Program-made: the position numbers and the translations under genes
Notes under the pieces: model-generated
Seen by the model: only the letters and a program-made list of their open reading frames with translations
Database searches by the model: none
What the model was told of the DNA's origin: nothing
Source: Morchella semilibera
Taxonomy: Eukaryota; Ascomycota; Pezizomycetes; Pezizales; Morchellaceae
Direction of reading: 5' to 3'
Length of the DNA stretch: 64,000 nt
NCBI GenBank assembly: GCA_009192285.1
Contig: WBVU01000011.1
Coordinates: 1,980,668 to 2,044,667, forward strand
Part shown: positions 23,123 through 35,100 of the stretch, in pieces
How the letters are laid out: each line of letters starts with the position of its first letter
Numbering within the stretch: position 1 is the stretch's first letter

Positions 23123-26100
23123 ATGTTGATAAACCTACGTACGTATTTATGATTTTAGTGTCTACTATAGGGCTATAAGTACATGTAGGGATGTGACTTT
23201 CCCTGATGCGATCTAATTAGTCCAAATATATGTTTCTCCGTTATTTTCTCTCTACTGTAGTCTTGAGTCCTACCGTAAAATCTCGAGATCACGTCTCATA
23301 CCATGAGTACATGTAATCAACAATACGTTAATCTGTGGGTTATACTTCAGTAGAAGAAAGCGTGGAGCTGATACAATATTGTGGATACCATACCCCTCCT
23401 CTTCGTAGACTAATTATAAGGCTCTTAACCGCGATCTGTGGCCATGTCTTCCGAGTTTCCACAATAAAGGTCTTAAGGTTTCCTAGGCATGCGCAGCCTG
23501 TTTTTTGCATCGTGGCAGGGGAAAGAAACAAGCGCAGACCGCAGAATCCCCCGGCCGGTCAGGCACAACCCGTAAAGTCCACATGGGTAAGACCAAGTAT
23601 ACTCACCCCTAACGATTTTCCTCTCGATACTGTTTTCGTAATTATGTACTTCTCATCTATCATAAATTCCAATAGTACTTTATATCCACTTGCAACATGT
23701 ATTCAGAATTACATATTATGATCCACCGGCGTCGATCCTACATGTAGTTTTCCGTGATGACCCCGCCCAGGATGAGGAATGGGGTGTCACCTAAACTATA
23801 ATTACAGTCCAAAGTAATCAATGGACCAAGAGTAGAAACCGAAGTGCAGCCATTCAGAGATTGAAGTATACGAACCCTAGCCCCATATCCCAAAACCTTC
23901 AGACTTCCTGATCTACGACAACCACCGATGAAGGGGAGTCATAAATTCGCATGCATGCATAAACATTCGGAGCACCCCGGAGAGTTACATATACCAAGTG
24001 CACATATGCAGTGCTCTCGTCACCACGCGAAAAGTGCAGCTTTGCATATAGGTATTGTCTGCTGTGTAAGTTACCTCAGCTGGCTAGCTGGCCGTAAAGT
24101 CTAACCTAACGGACCCTTAAAGTACTCAATAGGCTAATCTAAACGCAAGAAAATATTAGCTAGATATCCCAAGATGACACATACATACTTCAAATGGTAT
24201 ATGGGTTAGGGTTGTACGGGTAAAACACGATTTTTGTCATCGAGCCCTTAAAGAAAACTGAAGTGAAATAATAATCTAACTGACTTTATAGTTAGTTACA
24301 TATATGTATTATAGCCAATGATCCGCTAATCCTCCTGCCCACCATCTACTATATGCATGTCAGGATAGACAATCCAGAGTAGGTTAATTATTCCTGGAGA
24401 ACACATCTAGAACGTCCCTTCAATTGGAAGAGAAGCTACAGAAAAGCCACCTGCTGAATACTGGATCAATTTCAAATAATAACGTCGGAGTCATCCGATC
24501 TCGGAACCAAATAAGGCTGAGCTGATCGAAAATAACTCAACACATTCTTAGTCGTAAATCCTCCGCGTTGGGCGCCGCTGGGTGGCTTTTCGTAGGCTTT
24601 GCGGATAAACCCTAACCCTATCTTGTCAAGTTCCTCTGCCCAGCAAAGTTATTCTGCATGTCTCAGACTTTAAGATTCCGAGGACTTCCACGAGACATAT
24701 CATCCCCAAGGTAAGCCTCAGCCCAGTATCATTTGTGTCCATAGACGCAAAGGGAGTCGTGGTAAGCCTGGTCCAATCTGCAATAGATCAATGTCGGACC
24801 AGATCAATCCGGGCTTGTAATCGACGCGAGTTCGAAGCTGTAAAAGCGATAGTCGTCAGTAATGATGGTAATACTTTTAAAATCGTGCCCTCTTTACTAA
24901 ACAGAGATTGTGAAGACGAACACATATGTAATCTTTGAGCGAGGACGCTTGCCCTTTCCCGCCCTTCGATTTAACCCTTCTGTGGCAGAGGATGCCAATG
25001 GCTACCATGTCGGCCATAAGACCGACCTCTCAAGGATAAAGACAGTACTTCTAAGAACATCAGCCATTTGTAGAAGACTTGAAAGTGCATTACTCACGGT
25101 GGCTTAGGGCGAAGAGGGGTGACCATATCTGTACACCGTCCTTGATTACTGGCAATCCTATCTGGTCAATGTCTTTAAAGGTATGGATATAAACGGAGCT
25201 GCAGTAAGCCCTGCCCGGTCTTCAATGAGGGATAAGTTAACCAATTCAAAGATGCAAAGCATGACGGTGATGTTTCGGAGCAAAGTCTCTCCGGGAACTT
25301 GTAAACACGAACACTCACCTTTAGCGAATTAATATGCCCTTCCGTCCTTTTTACTTTTTCAAGCCAGTTTTCCTGAGCGCGGGCAGAGCTAGAGAGCCAC
25401 AATAAGTGCCCTGTCAGCCAGGAAGACTTTCCCAAAGGTCAAGGTAGCAGCCCGAAAACATCAGACATCATTTTAAGTCTGGATAGCTCTTTCAATCGTA
25501 GTAGCCGTGGTGAGACGAGGCGAAGATGGGATGAACTATAGCATGTTAGTGGAGGATCTTTCAAGACACAGAGGAGATATGAAGGGAGAAAGAGGGTAGC
25601 ACTGTTTGAATCACGGGCATTACCCTGTGCGAGTCTGGACTGAGTTTGACGCGCTCCCTGCGCTGCATCCGTTCAATTCGTCAGCTTGGATAAGACGTCT
25701 ATATTACGCATTCATCCTCCGACTCAGCCTCTGTATTATATGCGCAATTTCCTTTCCGGATACCATAAATCTCATCGCCTTGCTCAGTGCGTGTTGGCCA
25801 TAGAACATGCGACGATTACAGGCATTGGCGCAAAAACCAACCCTGTATATACCCCCAGTTTGTACGTGACCTTTCTGCCAGGCCATATAAGTAGTTTATA
25901 GAGAGGGGCTACAAATAATCCCTGGGGGCGGGGGGCGCAGTCAGTAGTACCTACGAAAAGAACCAGTTGCTCAGGCAAGGATAATTTGTATGGACTGACG
26001 ATGACCTCTCCTACAAATCATCCCTGATCCAGTCACTTGGTTCTTTTCGAGTACATGACATTTAATTGTAACGTCGTTTCTTAGGCTCATCGCAGACCTA

Positions 26101-28310
26101 TCATATCATCGCTCCACGCTCTACTCTCCCGCCCCCACATGCGCCCAGATGAGCATACATATAGCCTGATCCATGTATGATTGTATGGAACTACCCCTTC
26201 TAGAAGTCTACTCTACTTGGTTGGTCGTAGGCACGAGATAATCCCTCTACGACGGAACCTGTTTGAGAAGTATAGAAAAGCAAGAACGGACTAAAATTTA
26301 ATTCGCAGAAGGTTCTAAGTCCCGGCTCCATAACATTCCGGAAAAAACTATACCTCAAAAAAACTTAAAACCTAACCCTCGATCCTCCAATATGATACAT
26401 GTACGTAGACTCATGGATTCGAAGATGACTACATAATTATGTGAAGCTCATTGGCACAGTCACAAAATCCAGAGACTTTGTATAAAAAATAAACTCCAAT
26501 AAACGTATGACCGGGAGGGTTTTACGTCCCACAACTCACAACCTCCCCAACAGCCACCAACTATCAAACTCATGAGTACAGTACCAAAAAGAGGGGTGGG
26601 ATCACTACGGTATTGCCGCTGATACGCTAGTAGTGTGGTAAGGATACGGTATTTCTACAGTACTCTTCCCCTAACGCGGGTTTAATTTGGTATTTGTCAC
26701 CAAATCCCGTAGTCCTATGGCAGCGATTTCACCCCATTTTTCATACTGTACATGTAGAAAACGCATGTCTCTCTCCATTATGTAATTTTAAGGCAGATCC
26801 ACAGAGATTTGCCCGGAGGCTTCTCGTCGTTTTGCGTCTGCCTTGCAGTCTACCTCGATCTCCTATCCAAACAAGGCGCTACTATTGCATAGAAAGAACG
26901 CTCCAATATCGAAAACGTTTGATCAATTGATTAACCTCATTGAGCCCAGAAATACCTAGATCCATTCACCTCGAGTGCATGTAGGCCGTAGCTACCGGGG
27001 ACATAAGGCAAATAGCGGTGGGATTGCAGGAAATTTCACCTGATTCCACTACATGTGGCCTAGATTATATATACATGCACAAGCACATATATTATTTGTG
27101 TAGAATACGTCATGTTCGATCGACTGATTGATCACCCATACATGACGTTGTTTCGACTTTATGTAGAAGTGGCTGGTTCTAACGAAGTGCGCAGATAGAA
27201 ACACGCACCAGCCAGAAGCCAACTTTCTTTTGTAGTTCAACACTATTACCACCGTCAATACAGATAGTTACTCATAAGTACCTCGCCACTTGCTACATGA
27301 ATGAAAGTACCTTGGGTGAATTCTTTGGTAATTGAATTGGGCAATTATATCCCCCTTATCTAGCTAGTTCTTACTTCACCTCAGGCTTGAGGCGCCGTGT
27401 GTAGACGCGACCTTAAACAAACTCATTCGTAGTGCGGTGCGTAACGTGATACCGACGGGAATGTGGCTTTCAGAGCAAGATCTAGGTCCAGGAGGGTTGG
27501 AAATTCAGAGTCTATAAGGCCGGTTTCATCTTATCTGGGGATATTTTGAGGGCCGTGACAGGTGGGTGAAGGAGATAGGGCCAGGAGGAACACGTATTAC
27601 GTACACTTTTAGATTATAATTACAGTGAAGGCGGTCATGGTCAATAAGAGCGTTTTAGTACACATCCTCAGAGTCTCTTTAGATACGAACTTGCTTTAGA
27701 CGTACTATGCTGCGCGCATCCGCTTCCCCGTGAACCTTTACCCAAGGACACACAATCAAGCAGCAAAAGAAGAACACACAGCTACCGTAGAAAGTTCCTT
27801 TTTTTACATAAGAGTTTCAAAACGAAGACGAATTCGCGAAGCTCTAGTCTTGGCCTTAATTAGTTTGATTTCCAAGGCTGCTAGCAACTCACAAGGCGAT
27901 GGCTGCCGGCCAACTCCGACTTATCCCCTACGCCTTGGAAGGACATCTGCCTGCAATTGGGCTTCCCCAAAAATTCTTCTCCAGCCAGATTTTCATAACG
28001 CTCTCTTAATTTCTTACCGAAGTGTGGGATATAGCAAGAGTTTGGAAGCCCCAACCCCTCCGCAATCATAACGAGTGACAGTTTGTGATGATCGGTAAAC
28101 CAGAGTGTTAGACATCGCCTGTGCGAACTGTTTCTGATTTAGTCCCCCATGTTCTATTAACCGGTCAGTTCGAATCTTTCTTTTGTTTGACTCAAAGATG
28201 GGTTTTAAGACAAGATACATGTGATAAGTACATGTACCAAGTATGATATGTATAAGCGGGAATACTTTACTAGAATTGGTCGCGAAACTGCATATGTATG
28301 TAGATGTAGG

Positions 28311-28331
28311 TACATGTACCCTAACCCTAAC
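28311..28331 (+). repeat. TACATGTA joined to telomere-like CCCTAACCCTAAC
   Basis: TACATGTA at 28311-28318 is followed without gap by CCCTAACCCTAAC-type sequence (28319-28331). The two most repeated non-coding words of this window thus sit side by side. Confidence 0.6.
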
Positions 28332-28843
28332 ATGACCTTGAACCATTCTGTCGGGACCCCCTAAGCCACCTCCTTACAAGCACACTGCTTACATGATACA
28401 CACCGGAGATACCTCCGCTCGATATCTCAAGCATCGTCGTCTTCCATGCGTAAAGAATAAAATCAAAGCTCAAGAGAAACATGTAGAGTAGTGAATTAAG
28501 TAGATGTCTTGCGCGAGTCGTCTCCATTTGGTTACCCTCCATTAACCCGTGCCATTAGATCCAATCTATGTAGTTAATGAAGGATCCTTGAAGGACCCAT
28601 GCGTATAAACATGGTTTATATAGACCGGGGCAATCCAACCCTCCTCTGCTTCTGCCATATTCTCGGGTGTTAACTTGTCGAACTCCTTAGGGAGGGGGGC
28701 TGGAACGTACCAACTACAAACCTAGCTAGAAAACTGCCAAACCTAATGTTATGATAAAGCAAGGATGGGCTCATGGCATGGAAGATAAACTTATCTGCTT
28801 AGACACATACTGTTTCCCTCTAACTCCACTAACTCTAGGCGGC

Positions 28844-28946
28844 CTACCGCAAGAACTCGAAAAATTGGTTGAAAGGTGTAGATCTTGTCTGCTAATAGTA
28901 ATTTTGATCCCATATGCGCAGCCAATTTTTCGAGTGTTTGTGGTAG
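28844..28946. repeat. Second fold-back hairpin with 28-base arms
   Basis: Arms 28844-28871 and 28919-28946 are inverted copies with 24 of 28 matches around a 47-base loop. The core is CTCGAAAAATTGG. The layout is similar to the hairpin at 22994-23122 but the sequence is different. Confidence 0.5.
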
Positions 28947-30747
28947 AGTCAATAATGCAAAGACTTGATGTCTATCCATAAAGTACTATATGCGAGCATC
29001 ATTTATCGGATGAGGTCTGTTCTCTATTGTAGGTACATGTTACATCATTAGCAACGGGCCTCGGCGAGCCCAGCCAACGCGAACTCACTCGATTACAGAA
29101 TGCGCAAACGAGCTTGTTAATGTTGTCTTAAGATATTTAACTCCCCCCTTACCTAGTGGACTGGGGTTGTCCCGACACCCGAGTGACATCTCATGATAAG
29201 CTAACTACATGTACATGTACCAGGGTATATATCAGGGCGCTCGCGCCTTCTCGCTAAAGTGCGATATATTTAGACTCTGTTTGTGCTACCTCACGCCACA
29301 CACAAACCCAAAATACATACATCCCATCAGAGAAGGGAAGCGGGGGAAAACCTTTTTTTTTTTTATAAAAACTCTGTGGCCGTTACTTGCCCTTCTGACT
29401 TCACTGGCTCGGTTGCCCTCAAATGTCTGACCTGGCTATCTACATGTACCTATCTGATGCAGCCACCATGATCCTGGGAGGCCAAGCCAATAAGAGGTAC
29501 GAAAGACCCTGTGAGTTACATCTTAGTCGTTTGTTTTTTATTCAATTGATTGATGGTACAGCGTTTCCCTGTGAAATGAGCATACAGGTAGGTAGGTATT
29601 CACCCTTGGCTGGTCATATTTTGTGGTCTTCTCTACTTTAGGGGAACGCTGGATAGGATACATGTATCTGCGACTAAGTTCAGCTGGTCTAGGTATGTAC
29701 CTATAGTGTAGGTACTATATACAGGAAGATCAGACAAAAAAACTTCACTAAATACTCACTAGTGCAATGTCTAATTCAAGGACCTGCCTCTTCCCCCTTT
29801 GTAAATTCGCCGATATCACTCCGATAGGCATAGTGAGTTTGATATAGGAATGGGTCTCACCCCCCGGAACTGTCGGCCGAAGCCCGACTCCCGAACCAAC
29901 CTCTTCGGCCCGTCTCTGGTGGTTTGTTTAGGTTGATTAATCACGCATTTAACTCACGTGCACCTCCCCCCCTCCTTCTCCCACACAATCGAGGGTCGCT
30001 GATTTGCGAACATGACAACATTAGCCGCGATTGGACCAACGCAAATTATTAATGCGATTCCTTCTCTCCTTGTGAGTCAAAAGAGAGAAAATCCTTGCAA
30101 CACTTTAAAAAAGCCTTTCCTTCTGGTTGCTATCCTTGGATCAGGGAAGTGGGGGCTGAAAGAAGGAAAAAGGTCGAACCGAGATATGCAGAAGCGTTTA
30201 TTTAGAACATACCACATGCGGGTGTGGGATCTAGTATGGGGGGATCGGAATGGAATGTTCGTTTTCTGCGAACTTCATCATGTTCGATGGGATAATGACG
30301 AATGAACCACATGAACGTTGTCCTTTGCGCCTAAAGACGCCTTGCGCCTGCGAACCACCACAACGAGTATTCTGTATTGGTGTATGCAGGTAACGGATCC
30401 TGAGGTGTCATGATCTAACAGCAGTTTCTATCATTAGAACAGTACCTATTCAAAATCCCCCGCAAAATGATTAATTAACCCGCACCTCTTCCAATCAGGA
30501 ATCGCCGGCAAATCGTACCTACAGTAGACTAGAGTGATGGGAATCTATATTTATGAACCCACTCCCCCGACAGAGGGTGAAAGAGAAAAGTCAACAGGCT
30601 TGATACCTGTAGAGTTTTTCTTTTCGTTTTGCTTGCTAACCAAAGTATTCCAACCCGGACCAATGATGAGACGAGAAAGTTTTAAAGCCCCCATATACAA
30701 AAAAAAAACGTTTAACGCCACTTCCCAAAATATACATTAGAGTAATG

Positions 30748-30752
<5 letters not shown>

Positions 30753-30785
<33 letters not shown>
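30753..30785 (+). repeat. 33-base A homopolymer
   Basis: An uninterrupted A tract. No retroposed gene is recognisable immediately upstream. Confidence 0.8.
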
Positions 30786-30790
<5 letters not shown>

Positions 30791-31508
30791 AACTCCGTTA
30801 TTTGCACCCACCAGATAAACCGTCCAAAACATAGGAAACCTATTAAGAAAAACTCCTAGGATATCTAACTGTAGAAAGAAAGAAAAATGCACAACTATAA
30901 AAGGGTGAGGTATTAAAGAGGAGAAGAATTACAACAAAAGGGATAGGCTCAGACAGTGAGGTGAGAATAATATATGGGTTTCAAGGAGTGGGTATGTATG
31001 AGTGAGAGAAGAATGTGTAGTGTCCAGGCTGGGGAGTGAGTAAAGATCCAGGGAGGGGTGACGAAAGGAAAGAGTAGTGATTTGACAAAATCGGACTAAG
31101 TTATCGGCAACCCCGAAGATCTAAGGTGTGCATCCGTGAAAGCTGGTGGGACAACGGCAATGATTCGACTATCCAACCACACAGTATCGTGTGGAGAAAA
31201 AGTAAAACGGCGGGTATGCGCCAAGCGGTACCTTAAGTGTGGAAGTGTGACACAGGTTTTGTAACACACAAAAGCCGAATATGTGTGCCGGGGCTGTGTC
31301 ATAACAGAGAGAGTTGTTTCCGCGGAGACCAATCCATCCGCTCAACCCTTCTATCGTTGTTTCTGTTGTACAGGCTATCCGCGCCTCACCCTTCTCTTTA
31401 AACCTTCAGAACCAATCAATGCCTTTATTTCCCTTCTTCCTTTTTTTTCCTTTTCTTTTTTTTTCTTTTTTCTTTTCCCTCTTTTCTTATGCAGCGATTA
31501 TGTACGTG

Positions 31509-32153
31509 CTACATTGTTGCACAGTTCATGTGCATTGGTGAGTATTCGACTTTACGGCCATCTGCGGTGTACCAGGTCTCGAATGTGTACTCTTCTGGAG
31601 ATTTTCGCTCGGAACTTCTTCTTCGGTAATGTGACTGGTGAGACGAAGACGATGACGCTGTGGATCCTCCAGAAACCATATTTGGGGATGGCCCGTAAAA
31701 CGCCGATGCGGGGGGGTATCCTGAATACTTTGGAGCAGAGCTACTATCATTAGCGGAGGGTAATGATGGTTGCTGTTGATATTGCTGTTGCTGCTGCTGT
31801 TGATATCGATTATAATCGTAGGCCTGACATGAATCCTGCCTTGGCGATAATGGTTGCAGATATGTGCTTGTATTTGCAGGAGATGAAACTTGCGGAGGAA
31901 CATATCCGTAACCATACGAAGCTTCACTCGGGGATAGTAAGTAATGGTTATAAGGATCGTAGCTGAACTCTTGTGTGCTCGGCGAGGGTGATGGTGGTTG
32001 AGTGTATGTGTATGTCTGCAACTGCTCAATCTTGGGCGAAAAACCTCCACAGCTACTAGGGGTTGTTGCTGGAGTGCTGACCGGGGAGTTGCACCCTGGT
32101 GAGCACGAAGAGAGTGTCGAGCGTTGAGATAGTGGAGAGGAGCAATAGTCCAT
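31509..32153 (-). CDS. Q/S/P/Y-rich low-complexity protein, unknown function
   Basis: Single exon on the minus strand, 214 residues, starting at the ATG at 32153. Residues 1-60 are Ser/Pro/Thr-rich with several SP/TP sites and cysteines (CSSPLSQ, CSPGCNSP). Residues 60-110 are Tyr/Pro-rich. A glutamine run lies at 118-128 (encoded mainly by CAG/CAA and visible as a CTG/TTG tract on the plus strand). A Ser-rich segment leads to a basic patch RRRSSERK (about 177-184). The last 30 residues (EEYTFETWYTADGRKVEYSP) look less biased and may be the conserved part. The composition suggests a disordered nuclear or regulatory protein, but no DNA-binding domain is seen. It is isolated by 9.7 kb and over 7 kb of non-coding DNA. 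Real gene likely; function unknown. Confidence 0.7.
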   Translation of the reverse strand: MDYCSSPLSQRSTLSSCSPGCNSPVSTPATTPSSCGGFSPKIEQLQTYTYTQPPSPSPSTQEFSYDPYNHYLLSPSEASYGYGYVPPQVSSPANTSTYLQPLSPRQDSCQAYDYNRYQQQQQQQYQQQPSLPSANDSSSAPKYSGYPPASAFYGPSPNMVSGGSTASSSSSHQSHYRRRSSERKSPEEYTFETWYTADGRKVEYSPMHMNCATM

Positions 32154-35100
32154 TGTGAGACGACGAATTTCAGTGATTCTGGGATGTGTGGGAGGCGTCA
32201 GATTGTTAAATAATTCAACAGAGACGTTTGTAGTTGGAGATGGTGGGTCTGTCTGGGGAACGTGCTAACGCGGCCTAGGAGGCTACCGGTGCCCTAATAT
32301 ATTCTTAACTGAACTTCCCGAAGGAGTCACAAAAGAGGGTGTATGTATGGACAGGACCTTGGCAAAAGAGTGAGAGAGCAGGTACATAAGGTACATGTCG
32401 GACAGGCAGGTAATAGGTATGGATGAATTGAATGTGGGTAGCTGGTTCTGCACATAATTAATTTCTGGAAGTAACGTGGTAGGATATTTACCAAATTGAT
32501 TCGGACTTGCCCGTTTTCTGGGTTATTTTGGTTACTGGGGAAGCTCGAGTCTTTTTTAAAATATTCCCCATTCAGATCCCCAGTTACTTATTGAAGAAGG
32601 GAAGGAATTGGAGAGAGGGAATAGGAAGGGGACGGGTAGAGTGAGTGAGAACTACATGTAACTACATGTAATTGCACGGGCCTATCTCTTACCTGTCTAT
32701 CCCTCTAATTACATAACTCACCCCCCTTCTTGCTTTAAGGTGTCGGGCCCTAACCACTCTGGTCACCTTCCTTGGTCGACTCTAGTAAAAAGATTCTTGG
32801 CCCAGGCTTAAGCTGACGTCGGACCCTTGACCGAAGAGTGCAAATGCAGATCTCCAACTCTCTGGACTTTCTCTAAACACTAACTACCACTACACACTCA
32901 CCACAGCCTTTCAAGGCATTTATTTCCTCACATTTTTTTTTTGGGGGGGGGGTGATTTCTATTTGCTAAGTGCCTTGCCCTGTTGGGGGCCATGGTTGGG
33001 TTGATCACCCACATGGCAGTTGAGCTTAAATGACTTGATGTGACTTGATTTCCAGCATGGAAGTCCACCAGTGCACCACAATCACCCCTTCCAAAGATTT
33101 AGTTGTGCTTCGCCTCAATCAATTCCTGCTAGAAATGTCCCTTTGGGTTGAATTGGGGGGGGCTATCGTTATCGACTGGCTATATGAAACGCAACGTGTG
33201 TGCTTGTGTACCTACTTACGTCTCCCTCCAATGCGCCGCCGTCGGACGGTCTTCCGCCCTTTTAACGGTATTCTAGAACCATAAATCTAGCACTGCTTGA
33301 ACGTATCATATCATCTTAAAGATGGTCGTCATGATATGTACCTAACTACCCCTAATTAATCCCACGATGACCAATAGAATCGATATATAGACTAAGCGTA
33401 TATTGTATGAAGAGCTTCACGAAAGTAAGCAAACCCAGGCGTGTCATGTTCCCCCCCCCCCCCCCCCCAAATTCCTCCCTTAGTTCTTCCGCCCCCAGGG
33501 GATTTTTGACGGCGGACATGGTCCTCCAAATTCTACGTTGTTGCCGTTGATTCATGGAGCTGAGTTTCTTATTATGGGTAGGTTCCTCCGAGATTGCATA
33601 CCTGGGAACCACTCGCATCCCGCAAAAAGCCCTTTTTCGAGGAAAAGAAAAGAAGAATGGGAAAGAAAACCCCCCATACACGATTATATTCGGGTGGTTC
33701 TTTGACTTGTCACGCTGGTTTCGTTGTTTCAAAGAAACTCTCGTGCCTGCGCCAGGAACCATGGGTGTGTATCGGATCGATTCCAGCTTGCGTTTCGGCG
33801 GCCGAACTCCGGTTATCGGGCGCGGGGTGCTCGGCCCCGGTAGGACGAGGATTAAACTCCAATTTTCAACGGGGAGATGTAGGTGCAGTTATTGATCAGC
33901 CTTCCTACGTACGCATCACTGCCTACTGTTATGATAGTTGATCCAAACCGATGAAGTGTGGCTTTCACAATGGGACTTTATTTGTGACTTGTTGCAACTG
34001 CCACAAAAAGGGTACTTGCACGTCTGAGCCCACAATGTTGACTAACGATTGGGCTACGGCAACCTAATATGACTCCCCCCCCCAATTGGCATTTGGAATT
34101 ATGCCTTTGTTCTTCCTATATGATGGCTCTTAAGATCCTATTTAGGGGCACACGATTGTTTCCCCTCTATAAAAATAGCCTTAAACTAGCTATCATCTGA
34201 TAGAGCTGCATGCTAACAAACCCATGATAGGTGATAACAACGTCACTGGTTTCACTTCAAAGTCCATAGCATTATAAATGGAAACTTTGCGCCTTGCCTA
34301 CGATCGGCAATGGGCTTTGAGATAGAGGGGGAGCCAGCCGGCCACTCCGATGATCATCACTAAGTGCGACTATCTATATCAGAGATCGTGGCAGAACTTT
34401 ATCCAAACGCGATCAGATTTCTGACCCTAAACTGTTTCAAGCATATCAGTGGTACAAGATAATAGTTTCTCCAGTCAACTCGGTGTCTAGTCTGACGTGT
34501 TTAGATACGTTGAGTGGACTCGTGTACCCTACTGGTGACACCCCGCATCCTCAAAGAACTTTCCATCCCCAGGTACAGGTACAGGGAAAAAAGGCTTCGC
34601 GGAAACTTTAAATATAGTACCTTCTTACCAGTGCCTGGTTGACAGGCTACCTGCCTACCTGTCTACCTACTTGCCTTCTCACACATACCCCCACGAGAAA
34701 GAGATATAATATTCCAGTTGCTAATAGGGTGAAACACCAGGCTGCATCCTAAGTGGGTTACCGGGGGTCACTGACGCTAAAGCAAGGAAATTTATCCCCA
34801 AGTCATAACAGGCGGGCTTGAAACTCTATTGATTGGATCGAAATTCCAGGTCTTTCAACAACCCAGACGTGATTCCTTGCAGTAATTCAGCCCGCGGATC
34901 ATGTGGTCATATGGGGGATCGCCTTGCCTGCCTTACACATGTCAGTAGTATGCTGGTTATTCTTGAATAACTATATAGAGTGCTTGGCATGTTCTATTGG
35001 GGAGGTCACCGATCTAAAAGAACATAATCATAGATTATCACTCGAAACACGGGAAAGCGGTTTCGTGCTCAACTTGTCGTTAATTGTGTGCAACGCTTTC

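Larger units (their letters stand above)
21796..31508. other. Gene desert, 9.7 kb
   Basis: No credible gene in either strand; open frames are short and unlike known families. It holds two fold-back hairpins (22994-23122 and 28844-28946), a 14-base G run (22183-22196), a 21-base A run (22907-22927), a 33-base A run (30753-30785), telomere-like CCCTAA words (24204, 24607, 28319) and at least twelve TACATGTA palindromes. Short protein-like stretches (minus strand 25175-25435 and 27881-28069) may be decayed genes or elements; neither can be named. Confidence 0.45.
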
